Assembly: GCA_023424395.1 (NCBI GenBank)
Contig: JAFADY010000056.1
Location: forward strand, 1-64,000
From: Bacteroidota bacterium
GTDB taxonomy: Bacteria; Bacteroidota; Bacteroidia; Bacteroidales; Dysgonomonadaceae
Length of the DNA: 64,000 bases
Reading direction: 5' to 3'
Both the position numbers and the translations under genes were made by a program. The notes under the pieces were generated by a model. That model was given only the letters and a program-made list of their open reading frames with translations, did no database searches and was not told where the DNA came from. Positions 8,553-16,768 of the stretch are shown here, one piece after another; position 1 is the first letter of the stretch; the number at the start of each line of letters is the position of its first letter.

Positions 8553-8664
8553 GGTTGGGTGATAATGTATTAATTTCGTTTTCAGATAAATATTGTCGCG
8601 ATTTATTAAAAAAATAAGCTAATAAGGCCATGAAGGAAGTTAGTATTCAAAGGCTACTATCAAA

Positions 8665-8699
8665 AAATAAGGTTTTTAAATACAAATAGAACCTTATTT
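8665..8699 (+). terminator. Candidate hairpin terminator after the HU-like gene
   Basis: AAATAAGGTT pairs perfectly with AACCTTATTT across a 15-base AT-rich loop. The stem is weak in G and C and is followed by only a short T-rich stretch, so termination is plausible but unproven. Confidence 0.3.
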
Positions 8700-8841
8700 A
8701 TTTTAATGAAACCTTAGTGGGAAACCGGCAATAGCCGAGCACAACCTTATTACCTTATCTTGAAATCTCATCGCCATCCCGAACTCACGTTAACTCCACC
8801 ACTCTATGATAATGGTTAAACATTCCTGACTTATACACAAT

Positions 8842-8874
8842 TTTGAGAATGGTTTAGAATAATTATTATCTTTG
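8842..8874 (+). promoter_or_regulatory. Promoter of the alpha/beta hydrolase gene
   Basis: A TTTG box (8842-8845) and an exact -7 box TATCTTTG (8867-8874) are separated by 21 bases, a good Bacteroidetes promoter. Transcription should start near 8880, about 57 bases before the ATG at 8937. Confidence 0.65.
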
Positions 8875-8936
8875 TATTCACTGATATTACGATCAGATCA
8901 TTACCAATAAACAAATTATGACAGTTTCACCAAAAT

Positions 8937-10343
8937 ATGAAAATGAAAAAACTACTTTTAGCCCTTTTTGTTTTTACAATCACCATTTCCACCTTCGCGC
9001 AGGAAATTACCGGAAGCTGGAGCGGAACGCTCGATATTATGGGCAGCAAACTTCCGCTTGTTTTCCATATCTCGCAAACCGATAGCGGATATGTTACAAA
9101 AATGGATAGTCCGGCCCAAGGCGCGTTGGGATTACCTACTACGAGGACTTCCTTTACTGATAACAAATTGGAAATCGTGGCCTCCGGATTAGGTATTTTT
9201 TATCAGGGAACGCTGCGGGGCGATTCCGTATCGGGAACGTTCAACCAGGGCGGGATGTCGTTTCCGTTGGTGTTGAATCAGTCCGATAAACCGGTTCTCA
9301 ACCGTCCACAGGAGCCGAAACCGCCTTTTCCTTACAAAACCGAAGAAGTCACTTTCGAAAACAAAAAGGACAAAATATCGCTTGCCGGGACACTTACCCT
9401 TCCCGATTCCGCAGGAACTTTTCCGGCAGTAATTTTAATCGCCGGCAGCGGGCCGAATGACCGGGATGAAACGGTGTTAGGGCATAAACCTTTTCTTGTT
9501 ATTGCCGACCATTTAACGCGCAACGGCTTCGCCGTGCTGCGATACGATAAACGCGGCGTAGGCAAATCGGGAGGAGATTTTCGATTGGCGACGGTGCAAG
9601 ATTTCGCAGAAGATACAAAGGCTGCCGTAGCGTTTTTGCGTTCGAGAAAGGATATTGACCATAAAAACATCGGGCTGCTCGGGCACAGCGAAGGCGGCGT
9701 TGTGGCGCCCATGTTTGCCGCGGATAATAAGAACATCGGTTTCATTGTCTTAATGGCTGCTCCGGGTGTTCCTGGCATCGATATTGTTATGGCGCAAAAC
9801 GAATATTCCATGCGTCAGCAAGGGATGGAACCCGAAAACATTGAGCGGTTACAGAAATTGAACAGAGAAAACTTCGAGAGCCTGCTCACGTGGGAAAATA
9901 CAGAAACAAACCGCACCGATTTGCGTGAACGCCTTTCTCACCTATGGGAACAGTTACCGATCCTGTTAAAACTGAAACAGAAAAAAGAGCCTTTCGTGCG
10001 CAGTCAGTTCAACGCTATGGTACTGCCCGGTTACAGGAGCTTTCTGAAAAGCAACCCCGAAGAATATCTTCAAAAAGTATCGGTTCCTGTTTTAGCCGTC
10101 AACGGCGAGAAAGATACGCAAATATTCGCAACAGAAAACCTTGACGCGATAAAACGAGCGCTTGATAAAGGTAGAAATTACCGATACAAAATTAAGGCAT
10201 ATCCAAACCTAAATCACCTTTTTCAGGAAAGCGAAACGGGAAATGTGGATGAATATATACAAATAGAACAAACCATTTCGCCGGAAGTATTATCTGATAT
10301 AAAACAGTGGATGCAAAGAATAATCTTTCAGAAAGAGAAATAA
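8937..10343 (+). CDS. Secreted alpha/beta hydrolase with N-terminal accessory domain
   Basis: A 468-residue exported protein. A signal peptide (MKMKKLLLALFVFTITISTFAQ) is followed by a small beta-rich domain (about 22-125, GSWSGTLDIMGSKLPLVFHIS region). A serine-hydrolase domain of the S33/dienelactone-hydrolase type follows. The nucleophile motif is GHSEGG near residue 248, with upstream IAGSGPNDRDE and RYDKRGVGKSGG. The likely acid is in NGEKDTQ (near 389) and the histidine in NLNHLF (near 425), so the triad looks complete. It acts in the periplasm on an unknown ester or peptide substrate. It has its own promoter, and its 3' end contains the promoter of the following antitoxin gene. Confidence 0.88.
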   Translation: MKMKKLLLALFVFTITISTFAQEITGSWSGTLDIMGSKLPLVFHISQTDSGYVTKMDSPAQGALGLPTTRTSFTDNKLEIVASGLGIFYQGTLRGDSVSGTFNQGGMSFPLVLNQSDKPVLNRPQEPKPPFPYKTEEVTFENKKDKISLAGTLTLPDSAGTFPAVILIAGSGPNDRDETVLGHKPFLVIADHLTRNGFAVLRYDKRGVGKSGGDFRLATVQDFAEDTKAAVAFLRSRKDIDHKNIGLLGHSEGGVVAPMFAADNKNIGFIVLMAAPGVPGIDIVMAQNEYSMRQQGMEPENIERLQKLNRENFESLLTWENTETNRTDLRERLSHLWEQLPILLKLKQKKEPFVRSQFNAMVLPGYRSFLKSNPEEYLQKVSVPVLAVNGEKDTQIFATENLDAIKRALDKGRNYRYKIKAYPNLNHLFQESETGNVDEYIQIEQTISPEVLSDIKQWMQRIIFQKEK

Positions 10344-10360
10344 TTCTTCAAGAAAATGGT

Positions 10361-10368
10361 TATATTTG
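10361..10368 (+). promoter_or_regulatory. Promoter -7 box of the toxin-antitoxin pair
   Basis: TATATTTG is an exact -7 match just upstream of the antitoxin start. It implies transcription starting around 10375, so the mRNA leader would be only a few bases if the ATG at 10379 is used. No -33 box is clear. Confidence 0.4.
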
Positions 10369-10378
10369 TACATTAATA

Positions 10379-10618
10379 ATGAGCAATATGATGGGACACG
10401 ACGCTATAAAACTCGAACTAATAGAATGGTTGACGCAGTTGGAAAACGACGACACAATCCGCTATCTGAAAACGGTAAAAGATTCCGACACAGGAGACAA
10501 CGATTGGTGGAAAACCCTTACACAAGAACAGAAAACCGGTATTGAAAAAGGGCTGAAAGATATTGATGAAGGAAAGATCGTCGCTCACCAAATTGTAAAG
10601 GAAAAATATGAGTTATAA
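10379..10618 (+). CDS. Antitoxin of a ParE/RelE-type toxin-antitoxin module
   Basis: A 79-residue acidic protein (MSNMMGHDAIKLELIEWL to KEKYEL). It resembles Bacteroidetes addiction-module antitoxins that precede ParE/RelE toxins. Such proteins bind the toxin with their C-terminal half and repress their own promoter. Starts at 10379, 10388 and 10391 are all in frame; 10379 is taken as the first after the promoter. The gene overlaps the toxin reading frame by 11 bases, the usual coupled arrangement. The antitoxin itself looks intact although its toxin is broken. Confidence 0.7.
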   Translation: MSNMMGHDAIKLELIEWLTQLENDDTIRYLKTVKDSDTGDNDWWKTLTQEQKTGIEKGLKDIDEGKIVAHQIVKEKYEL

Positions 10619-10901
10619 ATTATTTTGGTCGGGAGAAGCGATAGAAAACCTTGAAAACATACTCAATTATCTGAACACAAATTGAACAGAAAGAGAAGTA
10701 AGAAATTTTAAAACAAAATTAACCAAACAACTCGACTTAATTTGTAGAAATCCATTTATTTTCCCTCGTTCTTCTTATCAGAAACGCCTTCGGAAAGCTG
10801 TGTTAAGTCGTCAAACGACTATCTTTTACGAAGTAAAAGGAGAAAATATTTATCTTGCCTATATTTTTGTAAACAAAATGGATATAACTCGTTTAAAATA
10901 A
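10608..10901 (+). pseudogene. ParE/RelE-type toxin with an in-frame nonsense codon
   Basis: Starting at the ATG inside the antitoxin end, the frame reads MSYKLFWSGEAIENLENI to NYLNTN. A TGA at 10683-10685 follows, and the frame then continues with TEREVRNFKTKLTKQLDLI, RKAVLSRQTTIFYEV and IFVNKMDITRLK before a TAA at 10899-10901. The whole 97-codon frame matches the length and pattern of RelE/ParE toxins (ribosome-dependent mRNases or gyrase poisons). Many relatives have Trp at the position of the stop, so TGG to TGA is the simplest lesion. Both halves remain well conserved, which suggests a recent inactivation or a sequencing error. Confidence 0.8.
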
Positions 10902-10935
10902 ACCTATACTGTTACTAACTATAATCGTATTATTA

Positions 10936-11121
10936 ATGGCAACAAAAAAACAAATTCTCACCGTGTTGTGGGTAATTATCTCGATAATTGCCGCTGCATC
11001 CGTCATTTGCCTGATCGTGCTGCCTACTTGGAAAGGAATTTATTTGGCAGGATGCGGCGGATTCTTGATCGTGAATATCTTTATTTCGATGTTCTTTATC
11101 AAAAAGAATTTCAGGAATTAA
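10936..11121 (+). CDS. Small two-helix membrane protein, function unknown
   Basis: A 61-residue protein with a charged N-terminus (MATKKQ) and two hydrophobic segments at about 7-29 and 35-55. A basic tail (KKNFRN) follows, so it is probably an inner-membrane protein with both ends in the cytoplasm. I do not recognise a named family. It converges with the TolC-like gene and overlaps its stop by four bases. Confidence 0.6.
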   Translation: MATKKQILTVLWVIISIIAAASVICLIVLPTWKGIYLAGCGGFLIVNIFISMFFIKKNFRN

Positions 11122-12464
11122 TTTTCAAGCGTACTCCTCAAAGCTATTTGCGCCGAAAGCGCATCGTAAGCGGCTTGCAAATATTCCTGAAAAGCATTTC
11201 TATACCGCAGCCTTTCGGCAGATAATTCGGCGTTCAGGATATATCCTTTTTCGTATTGCAACTCTTTAGCCGCCACGTTCTGCCGGATAAGCGCCAAGTT
11301 GGCCTGCTTGAGCTCATAATTTTTTCTGTGAACCTCCAATTGTGCTGCTTCACGCGCGAGTTCGTTCTGTTTTCTGTTTTGCATATCCCTCAGGTTCTCT
11401 TGCTCTATTTGCGCTTGCGTTCTTAATTGCGATATTTCTTTCGACGTACTTAAAGATCGAGTAATGGGAATTTTCAGGGACAAAGCCAAGTAGCTGTTGC
11501 CGAACCATTTTTCGGTATTGCTCAACTGTAAGTCTTTGCCGTAGTAATTCGCCCCATAATAACCCAGTAAAGAAAGTGTGGGCAAGTATTTTAAAGAAAC
11601 GTTTTTGATGCGTTGCTCCGATAGATAAAGCAACTCCGATTGCCGTCTTTCGGACAACGAATTTCGGGAAATTTCTTGCAACGTCTCGCCCTGCATTTTG
11701 CTGTATAATGCCGGAATATCTTCCGAAAAACGTAAGGAACGAAGTTTTTCGCCGCTTATTTGTTCTCCTAACAACATTAACAAATCGGCTTTGGCGTTGT
11801 GCAATATATTTTCGGCTTGCAAGTATCGCGAAACAGACGCGAGGTATTCCATTTCCGTATTGTTCTTATCGGCCAACGATATTTTTTCCGATTCAAAAAG
11901 TTGTTTATCTTTTTCAAACAGATCGAAATAATAAAGCGTATCGGCTAAAACCGCTTCAGCCTGCTCTTGGGCGATTACCGCATCCATATAAGCCTGCTCG
12001 ATATTAGTGAGCAAATCTCTTTCGGCGATCTCGGTTTCGATCTTACTGATCGCAAGTTGGCGTTCTTGTTCGGCACGCAAGCCAAAAGTTTCGGGATTAA
12101 AAATATCGTAATTCAAATTCAGTCCCGTAGCGGAACTCCATGGCGTATTGAAACGCATATACATCAGCTCATCGTCTCCCGCATTCGGGTCGATCATATT
12201 GGCGGGAATAGGTGTTGCGGGAATAATAATGTTCCGCCTTAAATCGGCTGTGGCGTAAAAATTGGGCAGATTATCCAACTTGGTTTGCGACAGTTTTTCT
12301 TCTTGTTGCCGCTGTTTTAAACGTTGAATAATAACGGAAGGCGAATTTTTGGCCGCATGATCCAACGCATCCTGCAAAGAAAGATTTCCCCAATCCGTAC
12401 CCTGAGAAAAGGCGAAGAATGTGAAACATAAAAAAATGATCGATAAAAAACAAGTTCTTTTCAT
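11118..12464 (-). CDS. TolC-family outer-membrane efflux protein
   Basis: A 448-residue outer-membrane factor with a signal peptide (MKRTCFLSIIFLCFTFFAFSQG). It has the two-fold repeat of long alpha-helical segments of the OEP family (for example DLLTNIEQAYMDAVIAQEQ in repeat one and ENLRDMQNRKQNELAREAAQ in repeat two). It would form the trimeric channel for the DevABC-type exporter encoded just upstream. The run is devA-like, devB-like, devC-like and then this gene, with 8-10 base gaps, so one mRNA probably makes the whole tripartite pump. Confidence 0.9.
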   Translation of the reverse strand: MKRTCFLSIIFLCFTFFAFSQGTDWGNLSLQDALDHAAKNSPSVIIQRLKQRQQEEKLSQTKLDNLPNFYATADLRRNIIIPATPIPANMIDPNAGDDELMYMRFNTPWSSATGLNLNYDIFNPETFGLRAEQERQLAISKIETEIAERDLLTNIEQAYMDAVIAQEQAEAVLADTLYYFDLFEKDKQLFESEKISLADKNNTEMEYLASVSRYLQAENILHNAKADLLMLLGEQISGEKLRSLRFSEDIPALYSKMQGETLQEISRNSLSERRQSELLYLSEQRIKNVSLKYLPTLSLLGYYGANYYGKDLQLSNTEKWFGNSYLALSLKIPITRSLSTSKEISQLRTQAQIEQENLRDMQNRKQNELAREAAQLEVHRKNYELKQANLALIRQNVAAKELQYEKGYILNAELSAERLRYRNAFQEYLQAAYDALSAQIALRSTLEN

Positions 12465-12472
12465 ACTTCAAA

Positions 12473-13609
12473 TTATCTGAAAACCGATGAAGGTTCTACT
12501 TTCTTAAGTTTATTGATGGAGAATAGCGAACTGCCTACGGCAATAATCAACGTAACAAAAAACAAAAACAATAAAAACGGCAAAGAGAGTTCAATAATAA
12601 GCCCGGCTTTTGCCATTCCGAATTTGGTAACTATAAGTAAAACCAACGAAATTAAAAATCCCACCACGGCATAAATAAACGATTGAGCCATTACGAGCAG
12701 GGTAATATATTTGTTAGTAGCCCCGATGGCTTTCAGCGTACCGTAATCTTTTATGCGGTCGTAAGTGGCGGAGTACATGGTGAGCCCGATAATAAAAAAC
12801 CCGCTGATGATAGCAAAGATCACCAAAGTGCCGAAGCTCATGCCCATGTTGTTTGCCGTCATTACATTAAAAATAGTAGCACGTTCGAGGTCTTGCGCAC
12901 GCCATGCCTTTAAATTTGGAGCAATGGCGCCGATGCCGTTTATTACACTTTCTATTTTGGTTTCATCTTTCACGGTAACAATAACGGCGTTAACCATGTT
13001 TTGGGAAAATCCCGAATAATAACGCGCTTTCGTATCGGTAGTATAAAGCAAAGGGCTGGAAAAACCTTTGGCGTTTTTTGTGGTTGCCGCTACTGTTACG
13101 GCTTTTCCTCCTATTTCAAAAGAAGACCCTTTGCCCACATCGTAACCGAAGGTTTTGTTATCGTAGAAATCGGCAGAAACGGTTCCGGGCAAAAACAAAT
13201 CGTTTACGCTGCCTGTGTACAACACAGAGGCTGATGGCCCTGCCGCCAACTTGGGTTGTTCGCTTCCGATAAGAATAGCGGGAGAACTTTCTCCGTTATC
13301 GAACCGGACGGTTACGTTGGCCATCACCAAGGCGTGCGTATCGTCCACTCCCTCTACACTGCGAAGCTGGGTAACCCACCTTTTATCGAAAGGATTGAGG
13401 ATATTGGCGTTGTTGGTAAGTTTGTTTACAACGAAAACCTGAGAATATTCGGGGTTGGCATTTCTCACCACGCCTCCGATGAGTGTAGTAAGATAAAAGA
13501 AAATACCAAGCTCCAACCCGATCAAATAAATACTGATAATTATTCCCACAAGTATTCCGGTACTTTTGGATTTTTCGTAACGTATAAACTTTGAAGCTGT
13601 TGCAAACAT
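12473..13609 (-). CDS. ABC transporter permease, FtsX/DevC-like
   Basis: A 378-residue inner-membrane permease of the MacB/FtsX-type fold. It has one membrane helix near residues 20-45, a periplasmic domain of about 200 residues, and three helices in the C-terminal third (about 260-370, starting VMTANNMGMSFGTLVIFAII). The motif YDRIKDYGTLKAIGATNKY is the typical coupling segment contacting the ATPase. Similarity is to the DevC branch. It lies 8 bases before the TolC gene and 7 after the adaptor. Confidence 0.87.
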   Translation of the reverse strand: MFATASKFIRYEKSKSTGILVGIIISIYLIGLELGIFFYLTTLIGGVVRNANPEYSQVFVVNKLTNNANILNPFDKRWVTQLRSVEGVDDTHALVMANVTVRFDNGESSPAILIGSEQPKLAAGPSASVLYTGSVNDLFLPGTVSADFYDNKTFGYDVGKGSSFEIGGKAVTVAATTKNAKGFSSPLLYTTDTKARYYSGFSQNMVNAVIVTVKDETKIESVINGIGAIAPNLKAWRAQDLERATIFNVMTANNMGMSFGTLVIFAIISGFFIIGLTMYSATYDRIKDYGTLKAIGATNKYITLLVMAQSFIYAVVGFLISLVLLIVTKFGMAKAGLIIELSLPFLLFLFFVTLIIAVGSSLFSINKLKKVEPSSVFR

Positions 13610-13616
13610 GCCATTT

Positions 13617-14546
13617 TCAATTTAAATGTACGATACATTCCACTTTTGTATCGATTAAAAGATCATCGGAAGCGTTGTCGATGGAAACCTCTATTTCTCT
13701 CACACGCCGGTCTTCCATATCCTGTCCGCTATCTGAAAATAGGGACTTTTTCTTCAAGTCGGGTGAAACGCGTAGTATTTTGCCCCGGGCAGTTTGTCCC
13801 ACTCCGCCGAGTACCTTGATTTCGCATTCTTGCCCCACAGCAATGCGGCTCGATAGCATTTCGTCTATCTCCGCCAATACCACAAGCGGAGCTTCGGGCG
13901 CCAATAGTATATATGTCTCGTATTGATTCAACGCTTCGCCCTTTCGCGGCAAAATACTCAAAACGGTACCGTTCATGGGAGCTTTTAAAACGGTGCTTCG
14001 TAAATTCTCGCTGCTGACGTTTCGTTGCGCGGCAAGTTCGCTCAATTGCGATTGTTGAAGTGCGATGTCGTTCCTTAATTTCTGTTGATTCTGCAGTTCC
14101 ACGTCGTAATCGTTCTGCAACTGGCGCAAGTTCTCTCCGCTGATAGCGCCCGCAGCGAATAATTCTTTGGCATCACTGAGTTTCCTTTCTTTATCTTGCA
14201 AGGTGATGCGGCCTTTCTCTTCGAGCAACCTGGCCGATCGGATATTTCTTTGCTGAGTGGCTATGCGCGCGTTGTCTTCGTTCACTGAAAGTTTTGCATC
14301 GGTATTATCCAAAATTATCAGATCGTCGTTTTCCGATACGCGACTACCCACCTCCACCAAAATGTCCGCAACAATTCCCGATACCGGCGCCGCTAAATTA
14401 CTTACTCCGCCTTGTGGAATTACTTTACCTATACCAACCGCAATTTGAGCCGGTTGAGGTTCGGGCTGCGGTTGCTGCGATTCTTTTTTGTTGTTGCATG
14501 CAGCCACAAGCAGTACAGAAATTAAACAAACAAATAATTTTTTCAT
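13617..14546 (-). CDS. HlyD/DevB-like periplasmic adaptor lipoprotein
   Basis: The membrane-fusion protein of the exporter, 309 residues from the ATG at 14544-14546 (MKKLFVCLISVLLVAAC). The lipobox VAAC makes it a lipoprotein. An upstream Met is possible in frame, but the 28 extra residues would precede the signal sequence and overlap devA. A biotinyl-lipoyl-like strand region (VAAPVSGIVADILVEVGSRV), a long coiled-coil hairpin (about 100-195) and a return lipoyl half (LKAPMNGTVLSILPRKGE) follow. It would link the permease to the outer-membrane channel. Confidence 0.9.
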   Translation of the reverse strand: MKKLFVCLISVLLVAACNNKKESQQPQPEPQPAQIAVGIGKVIPQGGVSNLAAPVSGIVADILVEVGSRVSENDDLIILDNTDAKLSVNEDNARIATQQRNIRSARLLEEKGRITLQDKERKLSDAKELFAAGAISGENLRQLQNDYDVELQNQQKLRNDIALQQSQLSELAAQRNVSSENLRSTVLKAPMNGTVLSILPRKGEALNQYETYILLAPEAPLVVLAEIDEMLSSRIAVGQECEIKVLGGVGQTARGKILRVSPDLKKKSLFSDSGQDMEDRRVREIEVSIDNASDDLLIDTKVECIVHLN

Positions 14547-14556
14547 TGAAATATTT

Positions 14557-15255
14557 TTAATGATCAAATGAAGCGTCGAACGGCGTGTCGCTAATATCTC
14601 CTTCTTCAACATAAATAGTCCTGTCGGCATATCTTTTCAGCCGTGTATCGTGTGTAACAATAATTACGGCTCTGTTTTCGCGCGATAGCGCTTTGAGCAT
14701 ATCCATCACTACTACGGCGCTTTTTTGATCCAGAGAAGCGGTGGGCTCATCGCATAAAATAAGTTCGGGATTACTAACAAGCGCTCTTGCCACCGCAATC
14801 CGCTGTTGTTGCCCGCCGCTGAGGTTTTTGGGTAAATTTTTCATGCGGTCGTGCATATCGAACTTTTCGATAATCTCGATGGCTTTTTTTCGGGCTTCAG
14901 CTCTCGATTCTCCTTTCAAAATAAGCGGTTGCATTACATTATCCAACCCGTTGAGCGGTGCAAGCAAGTTAAATCCTTGAAAAACGAAACCTATTTTATT
15001 TAATCTGATCTCCGCTAGTTTTTTTTCAGATAATTTGCTCACACAAACGTTTCCTAGCCACACTTCTCCCATAGAAGGATAAATCACACAGCCTAATAAA
15101 GATAAAAGTGTGGTTTTTCCCGATCCCGAAGGGCCGAAGATCAACGTAACTTCTCCTTTTCTGAACTCAACGGTAGAAGGTTTTAACGCTACAATAGTTG
15201 TATCGCCTGTTTTGTATTCTTTTCCCGCTTTTACTATTCGCGCAGCAACATCCAT
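14557..15255 (-). CDS. ABC transporter ATPase, DevA/MacB-like
   Basis: The ATPase of the exporter, 232 residues when started at the ATG at 15253-15255 (MDVAARIVKAGKEY). Walker A is GPSGSGKTT, the signature LSGGQQQR, Walker B ELILCDEPTAS and the H-loop VTHD. A longer frame opens at 15300, but the promoter box at 15276-15283 predicts a transcript beginning near 15270, so the inner start is favoured. It is first in the four-gene export operon and divergent from a MarR regulator. Confidence 0.92.
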   Translation of the reverse strand: MDVAARIVKAGKEYKTGDTTIVALKPSTVEFRKGEVTLIFGPSGSGKTTLLSLLGCVIYPSMGEVWLGNVCVSKLSEKKLAEIRLNKIGFVFQGFNLLAPLNGLDNVMQPLILKGESRAEARKKAIEIIEKFDMHDRMKNLPKNLSGGQQQRIAVARALVSNPELILCDEPTASLDQKSAVVVMDMLKALSRENRAVIIVTHDTRLKRYADRTIYVEEGDISDTPFDASFDH

Positions 15256-15275
15256 TTCGCTTTCATTTGAGACAC

Positions 15276-15308
15276 CAAATATAATACATTTTCGTACCAA
15301 ATGACAAA
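15276..15308 (-). promoter_or_regulatory. Promoter of the DevABC-TolC operon
   Basis: On the minus strand, TTTG at 15305-15308 and TATATTTG at 15276-15283 are 21 bases apart, a strong Bacteroidetes promoter. It lies back to back with the MarR promoter, so MarR bound here could control both directions. Confidence 0.6.
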
Positions 15309-15312
15309 TAAA

Positions 15313-15344
15313 ATTGTATTATTTTAAAATAATTAGTACTTTTA
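15313..15344 (+). promoter_or_regulatory. Probable promoter of the marR-like gene
   Basis: ATTG at 15313-15316 and TACTTTTA at 15337-15344 (one mismatch to TAnnTTTG) are 20 bases apart. This places the transcript start near 15351 and supports the ATG at 15368 as the gene start. Confidence 0.4.
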
Positions 15345-15367
15345 CGGACTATTTAAAGCAGAATAGT

Positions 15368-15985
15368 ATGAGATCAAAGAAACTTTTGACTGAAATTATA
15401 GAACAAGTCGCGGCATTTGAAGAGGCAACCATGAATGACACCGATTTGACTTTAAAGAATTTTCTGTATTTTGCTCATTCTAATTTGGCTGTCGAACCCG
15501 ATAATGTTGTAGAAATCCACATTGCTCAATACATTAGTTTACTGCACAGGTACTCTAAGTTTTATATAAAGAAAACCCTGAAAAATACACTGCTACAAAC
15601 CGTGGATGAATATACTTACATGGCAGCCTTGTACAATGTGGAGAGTTTATCGAAAACCGAACTGAATAATCGAAACGTAATGGAGAAAACATCGGGAAAC
15701 GAGATCATGAATCGTTTACTGAAAAGCGGGCTGATCGCTCAACGGCGCGATGAAGAAGATAAACGCAGAATGCGCGTTTTTCTTACGGAAAAAGGCAGGA
15801 ACGAACTGCAAACGCTTTTTCCCGAATTGCGAAAAACGGCTCTGATTGTATCAGCCGTTTTATCGCCGAATGAAAAACAAATTTTATTGAAAACGCTACA
15901 ATCGCTTAACGATTTTCACCGAAAGATATTTGTAACTCATAAAGAGAGTGAATTGAATATGATTATTGATGAAATAATTCAATAA
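15368..15985 (+). CDS. MarR-family transcriptional regulator
   Basis: A 205-residue winged-helix regulator starting at MRSKKLLTEIIEQVAAF. The DNA-binding part spans about residues 85-150. It contains TYMAALYNVESLSKTELNNRN, the recognition region MNRLLKSGLIAQRRDEEDKR, and the wing RRMRVFLTEKGRN. Such proteins bind inverted repeats in divergent promoters and are released by small ligands. Its position facing the export operon across about 110 bases suggests it represses that operon and itself. The start at 15314 is rejected because it would lie within the promoter. Confidence 0.88.
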   Translation: MRSKKLLTEIIEQVAAFEEATMNDTDLTLKNFLYFAHSNLAVEPDNVVEIHIAQYISLLHRYSKFYIKKTLKNTLLQTVDEYTYMAALYNVESLSKTELNNRNVMEKTSGNEIMNRLLKSGLIAQRRDEEDKRRMRVFLTEKGRNELQTLFPELRKTALIVSAVLSPNEKQILLKTLQSLNDFHRKIFVTHKESELNMIIDEIIQ

Positions 15986-15986
15986 A

Positions 15987-16661
15987 TTATCTTCCGTAAT
16001 TTTCGTACTCGAACTTCAACGATTCCATCACTTCATTTTTCCACGCCTCATCCAAAACGTCAGCTTTTTGCACCATCTCCAAAACAAATTCCGCTACGCG
16101 CAAGGAGTTCCTGCCTGCAAATTTAAGCGCGTTTAGCGCCGACGTCCGAAGAAAATAGTTCTCTGCAAAAACATCCCGCAAGGCTTGTTCGGCGACAAGT
16201 TCTGGATCAATTTCCGGAATTAAAACGGAGCGCGAAATACAAAGTCTTACATACAGCCAATAAGCAGTGATGCGAACACTTTCATCAGCGTTATCAATAT
16301 TTTCAGTTACCAAACTTCCTGCAAAATGTATTTTTTGGAGGAGATTGACACACAATTGCTCCCGGATTTCCTGATTCGGAACAGAGCGAATCCATTCATT
16401 TGCTTTTTCGTTTGTAAGTTCTTCCGAAGGATACAGCATTGTGCCCAAAATCTTTAATTCCCGAACATCGTTTTTCCATAAAATATCGGCTAATTCAGCA
16501 TTGGGACGATATTTTTTAGCCAATTCCCTCAATTTCGGCACATTTACTCCGAAATTTAATTTATAATCCGCTCCCTTGTCGCGCATACTGGCCGATACAA
16601 GGCCATCCATTGCGAGGCGCAAATCGGTTCGTATTCTTCGTAATATTTCTTCCATCGGCAT
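15987..16661 (-). CDS. DNA alkylation repair protein (HEAT-repeat AlkD-like family)
   Basis: A 224-residue all-helical protein of the DNA alkylation repair family. Recognisable parts are KLNFGVNVPKLRELAKKYRPN near the N-terminus, ELKILGTMLYP and the helical repeats around TEN..DESVRITAYWLYV. AlkD-type relatives are glycosylases that remove bulky or cationic alkylated purines. The closest group in Bacteroidetes is uncharacterised and may lack the full active site, so activity is inferred. It converges with marR, with one base between the stops. Confidence 0.82.
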   Translation of the reverse strand: MPMEEILRRIRTDLRLAMDGLVSASMRDKGADYKLNFGVNVPKLRELAKKYRPNAELADILWKNDVRELKILGTMLYPSEELTNEKANEWIRSVPNQEIREQLCVNLLQKIHFAGSLVTENIDNADESVRITAYWLYVRLCISRSVLIPEIDPELVAEQALRDVFAENYFLRTSALNALKFAGRNSLRVAEFVLEMVQKADVLDEAWKNEVMESLKFEYENYGR

Positions 16662-16730
16662 TTTTTCTAATCAAACCACAAAAATATAACTTTAAATGGG
16701 TATCGGATTTTTTTTTACCACTTATTTCAC

Positions 16731-16738
16731 TAAATTTG
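16731..16738 (+). promoter_or_regulatory. Promoter -7 box of the peptidase E gene
   Basis: TAAATTTG matches TAnnTTTG exactly and lies 31 bases before the ATG at 16769. The region about 20 bases upstream is a T run without a clear TTTG. Confidence 0.45.
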
Positions 16739-16768
16739 CAGGCATTAAAAAACGAAAACTAAAGTATC

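Larger units (their letters stand above)
8553..8936. other. Intergenic region with hairpin and promoter, no gene seen
   Basis: This 384-base gap contains a 10-base perfect inverted repeat (8665-8674 with 8690-8699) just after the HU-like gene and a promoter for the hydrolase at 8842-8874. No ORF with coding character and no tRNA-like fold was recognised. Confidence 0.5.
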
